Shown: one piece after another, positions 43,351 through 53,300 of the stretch
Numbering within the stretch: the stretch's first letter is position 1
How the letters are laid out: each line of letters opens with the position of its first letter
Notes under the pieces: generated by a model
Seen by the model: the letters and a program-made list of their open reading frames with translations, nothing else
What the model was told of the DNA's origin: nothing
Databases searched by the model: none
From: Desulfosarcina cetonica JCM 12296
GTDB taxonomy: Bacteria; Desulfobacterota; Desulfobacteria; Desulfobacterales; Desulfosarcinaceae
Length of the DNA stretch: 56,273 nt
Direction: 5' to 3'
NCBI RefSeq assembly: GCF_001311845.1
Contig: NZ_BBCC01000019.1
Location: 1-56,273 of the forward strand
Made by a program: the position numbers and the translations under genes

Positions 43351-45022
43351 TGACGAAGAGAGCATCCGTTTCACTTTTGAGGCTTTTTTGAGCGAGGCCG
43401 GCTATCAGGTTACGACGGCATCCGATTATGAACAGGCGATGGGCTGCCTGGCGGATGACGATTTTGATTTGCTTTTTTTCGATATCATCATGGAAGGCAA
43501 GACCGGGATGGAGTTGTTGCGCGAAGTGAAGCGAAACGATTCCAATGCCCAGGTGATTCTCATCACCGGTGCGCCCAGTGTTGAAACTGCCGCGGAGGCG
43601 GTTCGCCTGGGTGCCTTCGACTATATTCTCAAGCCCGTTCGCCAGCAGGATTTGTTGAAAATGACCGATATCGCCCTGCGGCATAAACGCCTTTCCGATG
43701 AAAACGACCGGTGCCAATCCAATAAAGAAGCAATTTTCAAAAGCGTAAAGGACGGCATCGTGACCGTTGACGAAAAAATGCGCGTGGTCGATGTGAACCG
43801 GGCCGCCGTCGAACTTTGCGGGTTTACGCAAGATCAATCCCCTGGTGCTTTTATTCGGACGGTGACCCATGGGTGCGGCGGCGGCTGCGTGGAGGTGCTC
43901 AAGGAAGCCCTGGCCACCCGCAAGGCGCTCGCCCTGCGTCATGTCGAATGCCATCGTCGCGATTCGCAGAAACAGATCGTCAGCGTAAGTGCCTCCCCAC
44001 TGATCGATCAGACGAATCATATCAACGGATGCGTGATGGTTCTTCGGGACGAGACCCGCCTTCACCAGCTGGAGCAAAACGCGGCGGGGAGTCGTGCCTT
44101 CGACAAAATCATTGGCACCAGTTCGGCCATGCAGCGTATCAAGGGGCTGGTCAAGGTCCTGGCGGATGTGCAAACCACCGTCCTGATAACCGGTGAAAGC
44201 GGTACGGGCAAGGAACTGATTGCCGATGCCCTGCACCGCGCCGGGGAGCGTTCGGACAAACCCTTGGTCAAGGTGAATTGCGGTGCCTTGAGTGACAGCA
44301 TTCTGGAAAGTGAACTGTTCGGCCACGTGAAAGGGGCATTCACCGGTGCGGTCAGCGACAAGGTCGGGCGCTTTGAACTGGCCGATGGAGGCACCATTTT
44401 CCTGGATGAGATCGGTGATATATCCCCCAAGATGCAGCTACAATTGTTGCGGGTCATCGAGACCATGACCTTCGAGCGCTTGGGTAGTGCCAAGCCGCAT
44501 CGGGTGGATGTGCGCGTGGTAACAGCGACCAACCGGGATCTGGCCGAGAAAGTGGCCGCAGGTGAATTCCGCGAGGATCTCTACTTCCGTCTGAAGGTCA
44601 TGACTGTTCATCTGCCGCCGCTGAGAGAGCGACGGGAGGACATTCCCTTGCTGGTCTGTCACATGATAGAAAAATTCAACCGCAAGTTCGACAAAGCGAT
44701 CAAGACGGTATCGTCGGATGTCGAAAAACTGTTCCGCCGCCATGTGTGGTCCGGGAACGTCCGCGAACTGGTCAATACCCTCGAGCATGCCTTTATCCTC
44801 TGCAACCAACATGTGATCACCACCGACCACCTGCCGATCGAAATGCAATCCCAAACGGGCAGCATCACCGTTCTCAACGGCCACGGAAAAATGAGCGAGG
44901 CCGAGGCGATCGAACAGGCACTTGAAAAAGCCGGCGGTAACAAGGCCAAGGCCGCCCGCCTGCTCAGCATGAGTCGTAAGACCATCTACCGCAAGATGGA
45001 CAAGTACAATATCTCATTTTGA
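43325..45022 (+). CDS. NtrC-family sigma-54-dependent response regulator
   Basis: 565 residues. Receiver domain (residues 1-120, phospho-acceptor Asp53 in LLFFDIIMEGKTG). PAS domain, about 135-250. AAA+ sigma-54 activation domain: Walker A GESGTGKE, the GAFTGA loop contacting sigma-54, Walker B GGTIFLDEIGD, and sensor R-finger region. C-terminal Fis-type HTH (EAIEQALEKAGGNKAKAARLLSMSRKTIYRKMDKY). It activates sigma-54 promoters from distant enhancer sites. The ATG at 43325 lies within the kinase gene end. The first gene downstream has a candidate enhancer palindrome and a -24/-12-like element, making the secreted redox proteins its likely target. Confidence 0.9.
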   Translation: MTQKILIVDDEESIRFTFEAFLSEAGYQVTTASDYEQAMGCLADDDFDLLFFDIIMEGKTGMELLREVKRNDSNAQVILITGAPSVETAAEAVRLGAFDYILKPVRQQDLLKMTDIALRHKRLSDENDRCQSNKEAIFKSVKDGIVTVDEKMRVVDVNRAAVELCGFTQDQSPGAFIRTVTHGCGGGCVEVLKEALATRKALALRHVECHRRDSQKQIVSVSASPLIDQTNHINGCVMVLRDETRLHQLEQNAAGSRAFDKIIGTSSAMQRIKGLVKVLADVQTTVLITGESGTGKELIADALHRAGERSDKPLVKVNCGALSDSILESELFGHVKGAFTGAVSDKVGRFELADGGTIFLDEIGDISPKMQLQLLRVIETMTFERLGSAKPHRVDVRVVTATNRDLAEKVAAGEFREDLYFRLKVMTVHLPPLRERREDIPLLVCHMIEKFNRKFDKAIKTVSSDVEKLFRRHVWSGNVRELVNTLEHAFILCNQHVITTDHLPIEMQSQTGSITVLNGHGKMSEAEAIEQALEKAGGNKAKAARLLSMSRKTIYRKMDKYNISF

Positions 45023-45070
45023 AATTTTTTCCTGAGAAGTACCTATCCTTTCCCCCCCATAGATTGTTCA

Positions 45071-45110
45071 GCCGCACGAGGGTCCGCCGCGTGGCGGACC
45101 CTCGTGCGGC
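45071..45110 (+). terminator. perfect 18-bp stem hairpin after the two-component genes
   Basis: GCCGCACGAGGGTCCGCC, loop GCGT, and its exact complement. There is no T-run, so it may be a factor-dependent or bidirectional terminator, or a transcript stabiliser. Confidence 0.6.
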
Positions 45111-45189
45111 GACTCACGGATTCCTTTCTAATTGCTTTCCCTCATGGCTCCCGGGAGCTGCGCCATTCGGTTTTTCGGCGGAATTTCTT

Positions 45190-45228
45190 CGGATGACACA
45201 CTAAGGTGACCCAATTGTGTGTCATCCG
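45190..45228. promoter_or_regulatory. candidate NtrC-type upstream activator site
   Basis: CGGATGACACAC, 15-base spacer, GTGTGTCATCCG: a perfect 12-bp dyad. It lies about 115-150 bp upstream of the sigma-54-like element, the normal distance for an enhancer of an NtrC-family activator whose gene ends 170 bp before it. Confidence 0.5.
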
Positions 45229-45341
45229 ATGGATGGTGGGGCACCGCTGATTTTCACCCGGTGCGATTGAAGAACTGAATATCTTCTGGCGTGGCAGGCG
45301 GTTATAGCAGAAACCCACGGTTCTCAAGTCTGCCGGCCGAT

Positions 45342-45356
45342 TGGCATGTCAATTGT
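45342..45356 (+). promoter_or_regulatory. candidate sigma-54 (-24/-12) promoter
   Basis: TGGCATGTCAATTGT compares with TGGCACG-N4-TTGC. The -24 GG, CA and -12 TTG match at exact spacing; the -12 C is T. It stands 190 bp before the first redox giant's start. Confidence 0.4.
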
Positions 45357-45546
45357 AACGTGTTGATTGCCCCCGCTTCCCGCTGATTCGAATTATTGAT
45401 GAAGGTCGTACACTGAAATGGTGCTGATTGGTTCAGTCGTGGGGGCAACCCATGCACAATAACGACGGTTGCAAGGTTTACTGAAATTCTAATAACCCCA
45501 TTTTTCCCGCTGGCCGGAGTCGTCAGGGGGGCGAAAGGAGAAAGGC

Positions 45547-48500
45547 ATGAAAACTTGGCGATGGATGATAGCCTTGCTTGCGCTACTGGCGATCGTAGGG
45601 CCCTGCCCGACGGCACTGGCGGACTGGGTGGACGTGTCGGATAATTTTTTGGTTGAACAGACATGCGATGGCACCAACCTTGTCAGGGTGCAAGTCACGA
45701 ACATTACAGAGGAAGAAATAACGGGGGAATTGCGTTTGCTGTATATTCCCGCGGATGGAACCCCCAATCCGATTAACGCGCTGACCGTCGGCGAAGATGG
45801 CTCTAATCCCACGTTCTATTTCCCGATTGTCGGCAAAACGGAAGGCTCCCTTTTGTCCGGCGAGTTCGTTACGATCAGCATCGCGTTTGAAGCGGTCTTT
45901 GATTGCAACTTGCTTTTTTCTACGGTGGTGGAAGTCAATGACGCTTCCATCGACAATCAGATTTTTCGCAAGAAGATTTCCAAAACTCCGGAGTTATACA
46001 GCGGAGAGGGCGGCATCTCGGTGATGCCTATCTACGTAACCGCCCAGAATACCAGCGGGCAGAAGTATACGCAGGGGGAGACGGGCGAACTGGTGTTGTG
46101 CGGCGAGACCTGCGATGACGATGGAAATTGTGAAACCATTATCTGCAGCAATGATGAAAAAGCAGAGCACCCTTACGCCAAGGTCAAGCCCCTGGTCGTC
46201 ACCTACATTCAGGAAGAGGAGGCGGTGCCTTTCAACAGCGTGCCTGACTACGATCCCAATGGGGATGGCGTTAAAGAGGAGGGCAACCGATACGCCCACG
46301 ACGTCTATGCTGCCGTTTCCCTGGACGACGGATTGACCTGGAAGCGGCGCAACATTTCACGTACTTCGCTCAAGTCTTCCTTTACCCTTTCCAACGGTGT
46401 GGCCTATCCGGGCGATTCTGAAGATGCCGACCTTACCGTCGTGGGGCCTTATGCCTTCGTCACCTGGGTTGACAAATACTGCCGTAGCGGGGATCCCTGG
46501 GATATGGAAGCCCAGAGCATCGAGGATATCTATCAGGTGACCGGTTCCCAGAAGTCGGTGGACTATCTGGATGTGACCGGCGACGAGGATCCCCGGCCGG
46601 ACCTGGGTGTGCGGCCCTTCTCCTGCCTATGGGGGGCCCGTGGCGTCCTGGACATGGCACCGGAAACCGTCGACGGCGAGCCCAATCCCAATTACGGCAC
46701 TATTGTCTGGTACAAGGCCGAGCAGCTCTCCACCGGTCGGCGCGACGCCAAACGTAATTTCAATGCAGGTATCGAACCGGTCCTCGATCCCACCGTCCAT
46801 CAGCCGGTCGAGGGTACGGGCGGCTTCGCCGTTTCCTGGCAGGAGGACCCCAAGGGGCTTAAAACCGGCAAGGGGCGTGGCCCCGGTGCCGGCATGTCCG
46901 GTGCCTGTGTCAACCACAAGACCGATATCTGGTACAGCTACATCGGTTGGAGCGATTTTGCCGCCATCGATGAAACTTCGTTTCCAACAGCGACGGCGAT
47001 GCCATCCAGGACGGTGACGGCGATCCCATGTCCGAGTACTTCTGTACCGCCTGCCCTTACGTGTACGACCCGGAGGTCGGCGACACGGAGCACGGCATCG
47101 CCCCGGGTACGGCTTTCGAAGCTCTGCCCGACACATGGGTCTGCCCGGTGTGCGGTGCCGCCAAAGCGGACTTCGAAAAGGATGCCAAGCCCCACGCCTG
47201 GTGCACTTTCATCCGCCGGTGCGGGTGACCGACAACGCGGTGTGCCGTGAGCGCAACCCCACCGAGATTAAGGGGCATGTCCACACCGCCGAACATATCG
47301 CCACCACCGGCTGCGACTACTACTACGAGGGCGGTACCACCAACCAGCCGCTGGCCTGGAGTGATCTGCCCGACGACTGGGTCTGTCCCAAGTGTGGCGG
47401 AAAAAAAGATACCTTCGAAGCAGAGGCTACCCTCATCAAATATCGCAACGAAGGCGCGCCTTACTGCGAGTGGTTCTCCGAAAACCCGCGGGTGGATGGC
47501 GACGGCAACGAGGTCTTGCCGGATGACGAAGGCTATACCGTGGCCTACTACACCCAAGAGCGGGTGGATGCGGCCGGAAACACCGTCTACGAACCGCTGG
47601 ACGGTAACACCGGGGCCTCGCGGGCCAACCTTTCCCTGGTGAACTGGAATGGCGAGACCCTGGCCCTGATGGCCTACGAGGAGACCAAGGGCGTCGGCGC
47701 CGGCAGCGACAAGGAAGCGGCCGCCATGGAACAGGCGGCACCCATCCCCCTGGTGAAAATGGCTGACGGCACCTGGGAAGCCGGCTTCACCAACAGCGAC
47801 TGCCGCAGTTGCCATTATGAGAACGTCGTGCCCCGGGATCGCGTGATTCCGGTCAGTGACAAAACGATCTGCGAAGAGGTGAAAGGCGGGGTATGGAAGG
47901 ATACTCTCGAGGCCTACTATCCCTACACGGGGTATCCCTACATCACAGATGGATCGGTGACGAGCGAGCAACTGGCCGCCGCCGGCGTCTCTTATGACAC
48001 CGGCAACGCGGTCAATTGTGTCAAGTTCCAGGGTGGCTGGGGCATGTACCCCCGCGATTACGCCCAGATTTACGAGGGCAACAATTACTACAACCTGCCC
48101 GACCACATGCCCGGCTGGCACCAGGAGGCGCTGAACTGTACCGGCTGCCACGTGCCATACAACACCAAGGATTCCGACGGTGACACGGTCAAGGATCGTG
48201 CCGACATGTGCCCAGGGACGCCCCTTGGCGACACCACCGTGGACTTGGATGCGTCGAGCCCAACATACGGCTGCGCTGCCACGCAGAATCCAGATGATCC
48301 GGACAATAACAAGGACGAGCCGGACCGTTTCCGGCACGGCAAGAACATCTACTACCATCACTTCGCTTTCAACGCGCCGGACACGGCCGCCATCGGCCAC
48401 GGCGACCAGATCAACGGCTTTAGCCGGGATGTGCTCGGTCAGGACGATGCGGGCAACGACATTCTCTGGACGGCGCCTGACACCTACGACCCTATGAAAA

Positions 48501-49947
48501 CGCCCGGCGTGTGCGGGTGGTGCCAAATGAGGAACTGGACGCGTCGAATACTGAGGCGATCACCCTGGGCCTGCTTTACAAGGAAGGCAAAGACGGCCAG
48601 GGCGCTCCGGCCGATGCCATCCTCCGATTGTTCAAGGGCGGGTTTGACATCGCGAACATGGGCGATCCGTTGAATCTGAGTTCCTCCACGCCCTACCTGT
48701 TCCAGAATCCGGATGATGCCGGCAACGAGGACGGCACCGGCGACAACGCGGCAGGTGACGGCACCGGCGATCTCCTGCCCAACCGTAACACGCCCAAGAT
48801 CGAACACTTCTACTGGACCGATGCCAACCTGCACGATCCCACCGGCTACTGGTACAAGTCGGAGACCGGTGACAACCTGTTCGGCGATGACAACTATACG
48901 CCGGACATCAGCGGCAACCCCTTCGAGAACGTTTTCTCCACCCGCCTGGCCATCCACGGCGACTTGGTTCTGGCCGGCTACGCTTACTGCGTCAACTGGT
49001 CGGCGGGCAAGAAGGCCAAGGACCACTACGACTTCTACATTCGGGTGTCCGAGAATGCCGGTGAAGACTGGACCCTGCCGGTCAACGTCTCCCAGCTCAA
49101 GAACCACGAGGCGTCGGTGGCCGACTGCCGGGTGATCCTGACCCCGCCGACCCTGGACGAATGGGGTATTTATAGTCCTCCTTATGGTCGACGGATTCCC
49201 TTCTCCATGACCGGCGCTCCCGCGGTGGCATCCACGGGCGACTTCAACGTACGCAACACTTTCTTTGTGGGTGTGGGCACCAAAGAGAACATTCCCCAGC
49301 CCAGCCCCAACGAAACCGAATTGGAGGAGAGCGAGGTCTTCCTGGATACATTTTATTCTCAGGCGAAAATCGCGAACGGGGGGATCGAGTTCGAAACCTA
49401 CGCCAAGGAGAACCCCAAGTACGAGGAGGGTGCCTTGCCGTTCCTCGAGATCGACGGCACGCCGACTGACGAGGCGTGTGCCGAAGTGCTGTCCGACGGC
49501 ACCTGCGTGCCCAACGAAACCAACCCGGCCTATCCCGAACTGGTTGACGAGTTCAACTGGCTGGCCAAGGGCGACGCCAATCAAGGGGACATTCAGATGA
49601 CCTGTAACCCCTTCGGCAGCCGCCTGTACACCATCTGGGAGCAAGAACTGCCCATTACCGACGAGGACGGCCAGAAGCATTTTCAGGGCTCCGATGTCTG
49701 GTTCCGCAAGGTGTTCTACGAGGAACCTGAGGCTGACTTGGACGTCAATCAGGACGGTGAGGTGGATTCACTCGATGGGCGAGAGATCCTGAGCCATATC
49801 GGATCGACGGCCTACGATGCGGATTTTCTGTGGCGGGGAGATTTCCTGGCTGACCACCGCATTACCGGTAAGGACTACAGTCTTTGGAAAACGGAATTCA
49901 ACAAGTTGAAACTCAGTCAGAAGCGTAATCGCTGGGCGTCCAAATAG
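45547..49947 (+). CDS. giant secreted di-haem / rubredoxin / Asp-box beta-propeller protein with dockerin-like end (three frameshifts)
   Basis: Corrected length 1467 residues. Sec signal ([19 protein letters not shown]). Asp-box beta-propeller strands ([14 protein letters not shown] at about 46315; [12 protein letters not shown] at about 49050). Rubredoxin domain at 47034-47180: CTAC...WVCPVCG. A second rubredoxin-like unit at 47300-47430 keeps only TGCDYYY...WVCPKCG, lacking the first Cys. Two c-type haem sites: SDCRSCHY (47794) and NCTGCHV (48134). TSP3-like Asp repeats at 48172. C-terminal dockerin-like Ca repeat ([17 protein letters not shown]) at 49735. Breaks near 46985, 47207 and 48490, each a net loss of one base (the last two a C in a C-run). 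Probably an extracellular redox protein. AAAGGAG sets the start. Confidence 0.75.
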
Positions 49948-50369
49948 AAATTGCCTATATCCTCAGCTGCCGGGCCCGTGCAATCCACAGCGCGGCCCGG
50001 CAGCGCTTTCATCAACCTGCATGCGCGTTTAAACGATGTTTCTTTTCTGTCTCAGAGAGGCGAATCTGCCGGAGGCATAAACGCTGGTTTGGAAATTCTG
50101 AATCAGGCCGGAAACAGTCGTTATGTAAAAAATACATCCTCTGTTTGGTCGGAAAATCATCACTTTTGGGTATATGTGTGAAATAGATTTCGCAAAATTA
50201 TGGGAAAACAATGTGTTATCCTGGCCGTTATAATCTAAAGGCACCGGTAACCGCTTAATAATACTGGTTATGGGCATTTGTTAAAAACGGTAACAATTTT
50301 GCATCCCCCATGAAACCGGATCGTCCTGACCCGAGTGTGGACTCAGTTAAAACGAGAAAAGGAGGGGGA
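49948..50369 (+). other. 422-bp region between the two redox giants
   Basis: It begins with a GC-rich hairpin (49966-50004). Further on, ATGTGTTATCC (50211-50221) resembles half of the upstream palindrome (GTGTGTCATCC). TATAAT occurs at about 50230-50235. GGCACCGG..CCGC at 50241 resembles a -24/-12 site but with spacing one base too long. No coding frame is supported. Confidence 0.4.
49966..50004 (+). terminator. GC-rich hairpin after first redox giant
   Basis: GCTGCCGGGCC, 17-base loop, GGCCCGGCAGC, an 11-bp perfect stem followed by GCTTTC. Probable terminator. Confidence 0.6.
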
Positions 50370-53300
50370 ATGAGAAGAGGCCTATTCTGTTTGTTGGTGG
50401 GGATCTTACTGGTCTGGCCATGCGGTGGCTTTGCATTCAAGGGGCCCGGAGGGCTGGCCGAAATCAAGCTATACCGCGGTGAATTCGAGGAGACTGTCAA
50501 TGAGACGGCGCTGTATGTGGATTATGTCTGTACCGGAACGGTGAATGTCTGGAACACGCGGACGAAACTGCAGATCCGCGTGGTGCCCAACCAGGGGCTC
50601 ACCGAAGATGACGAAATGGAACTGTGGAAAGTCAAGACGGTCCATGCTTATGTGGGTGCCGATCCTGTTCCGGTGGATGCGGTCGGCACGCCCCTGGTGG
50701 AACAATTCCCTTATGTTGTCACTTACGGGGATCCGTCTGATATCTACAGCCTCGTACTGGATCTGGAGGCTGACCTGGGCTTTCGCTGGGGTGCACCGTA
50801 TGAGGATTTGCGCCGCCAGAACATCTGTGTGCATGCGGTGTTGGTGAAGCTGGATTTCCAGACCGGGCAACTGATGGAGAAGAAGGATGTGTATACGTTC
50901 GACCCCGAGTTCGAGGTGGCGATGGCGGCCGACGAATGGGAACACGACTTGATTGAGATCGGTCAGGGCCGTCTTAAAAAATCCCACCAAGTGAAAAAGG
51001 GGCAGGCGGTGCGCAACCGTGTGCGCATCATGCGCGGCGTGCTCAACCAGGCCCTTTTGTCCCATGCGGGCAGTACGGTGTATGCGATGGCCCATCCCCG
51101 ACGGGCCCACTTCATCGATTCTCCGGTGGCCGGTCTGACCGTCAAGACACCCACCTACGAAGGCCAGACCGATGACTCCGGGGGATTCGACTACTTCCCC
51201 GGTGAACGAGCGGAACTCTTTATCGGCGATGTCTACCTGGGCAACGCCCTGGTGGATCATAAAATTTCGCCCGCGGACGTCTTCGAAGGCGGAGACATGG
51301 ATGACAACCGGGTGATCAACCTGGCCTGGCTGCTCCAGAGCCTGGATGCCGACGGCGATCCCAGCGGCGGCATCAGCATTACCGAATCGGTGGTCAAGGC
51401 TTTTGAGACGGTGATAAACGATAAGGAACTGGCCGATGTCGATTTCAGCAACGATAGCGAAGTGGAATCGGTGATCGAGGCGACGGTTGCTGAAGGGTCC
51501 GGCTATGCGGACCTGAACCTGGTCAAGGTCAGCCGGGAGGAAGCCCAAGGCCATCTGGGCAAGAGTATCGGCAGCACCATGTTCCGCAAGAACGTGTCCA
51601 AGACCCCGCTAATGGCCAGCGCCAAGGCCAAGCTGAATGTCATGGGGGTCTGGTTTCCGGCGCTCAAGGCCAATGGGGAGCCGGCTGCCTACCTGGATAG
51701 CGATGGTAACACTGTTACCGGCATCCCGTATTATGATGAAAACGGGGATTTGATTCGCACCGCCACCGAGGCCAAGCCCGTCGTTGCGGTATATACCGAC
51801 GAGATCGACGGCTACGGTGCCGCCGATGTGTTCGCGGCCGTTTCCCGGGACGACGGCCACACCTGGAAACGCAAGAACATCTCGCGCATGGCCGACCGGT
51901 CATCCTTCACCCTGGCCAACGGCGAGGCCTATTACGGCCATTGCAAGAAACCCGTGTTCCAGGTCAAGGGCAACAAGATCCTCATCGCCTGGACCAGCAA
52001 GTTCGCCAAGGGTGGCAAGCCGCGCTATGCGATCCGGTCCTGCCCTGACGAAGACGGCGACGGCGTCGCCGATGAATGCGAGACCTGTACCGGGTCGGGT
52101 GAGAACGAGAAATGCGGACCCGACTACCCTTACGACGATCCCTACGAGGTGGACGACATCTGGGGCGTTTCCGGCCCACAGCGGTCGGTGGACTACACAG
52201 AACAGGGCTATCCCGAAGTGGGCGAGGTGCCTTACAGCGCCATCTGGACCTGCCGCGGTGTGATCGTTACCCAGGCCGAGATCAACAAGGGGGGCTGGTG
52301 GGCCGACAGGCAGGTTGGCGATATCGTGTGGTACAAACCCGAGCGGATGACCAGCGGTCGCCGTGACGCCAACCAGGTGTTCATGGGGGCGGCCGACGGT
52401 GCCGGGTTCGCCATCACCTGGCAGGAGGATCCCAAGGGCCTGCGGCCGGGCGAGGCCAAGGGGCCCGGTCCCGGCTGGGGCGGTGCCACGGCCAACCACA
52501 AAACCGATATCTGGTACAGCTATATTACCTGGAAAGATCATGCCACTGTCGACGAGAACTTCGTGGCTGGCGGCGATCCGGAACATCCGGTACAGTACGA
52601 TGAAGAGACCGGTGAGGAAATCGCCTGGACCAATCGACCCAAGGCCCTGGTTCCCATGTCCCTGCCGGTGAGGATTTCGGACAACGATTCGGTGAACACC
52701 AACAATACCACCCTGCTGGATGCTGACGGCAATCCGATCGCGGCAGTGAGCGCGGGCGCCATCGTCTACAACGCCGCAAACCTCACACGTTGCGTAAAAT
52801 TTGTAGGCGGCGCGACCATCGTTACCCCGGACGATCCCGCTGCCTCAACCGCCGATTATGCGGTGCTGCGCGCCGTGCCATCGACCCATCAGGCGACGAT
52901 GAACTGTACTCAATGTCATGTGCCTTTCGGCATGACGTCGGTGAACGATGCGCCCACCCAGGGTGCGCCGATCCCGCTGGTGGTCCTCGACGCGGAGACG
53001 GATTCCTACCTGGGCGGCTTTACCAACAGCGATTGCGTGAGTTGCCATTATGGTCATGTGGTTCCGCGGGACCGGGTCATCGCCGTGACGCCGGGGCTGA
53101 CTGATGAAGGCAAGTGCGACGAATGCGAGGCCAAGGGCGGCATCTGGAAGGACGGTACCCAGGAAGGCGGCGAGATCATCGAGGCTTATTACCCCTACGC
53201 CCCTTATCCCTACATCGCGCCCGATCCGGACGATACCCGGGACGGCTCCCACCGCTATATCACCGAGGTTCCGGGTTTGTGGACCTATGAGAACGCGTTC

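Larger units (their letters stand above)
45023..45546 (+). promoter_or_regulatory. 524-bp control region between the regulator and the first redox giant
   Basis: In order: a perfect 18-bp stem hairpin (45071-45110) closing the two-component operon, a 12-bp interrupted palindrome (45190-45228), a sigma-54-like -24/-12 element (45342-45356), and a leader of about 180 bp. No coding frame is supported. Confidence 0.5.

Noticed and set aside
47057..48526. Minus-strand open frame of 489 codons
   Set aside because: Antisense to the rubredoxin and haem modules of the first giant, whose motifs are unmistakable on the plus strand.
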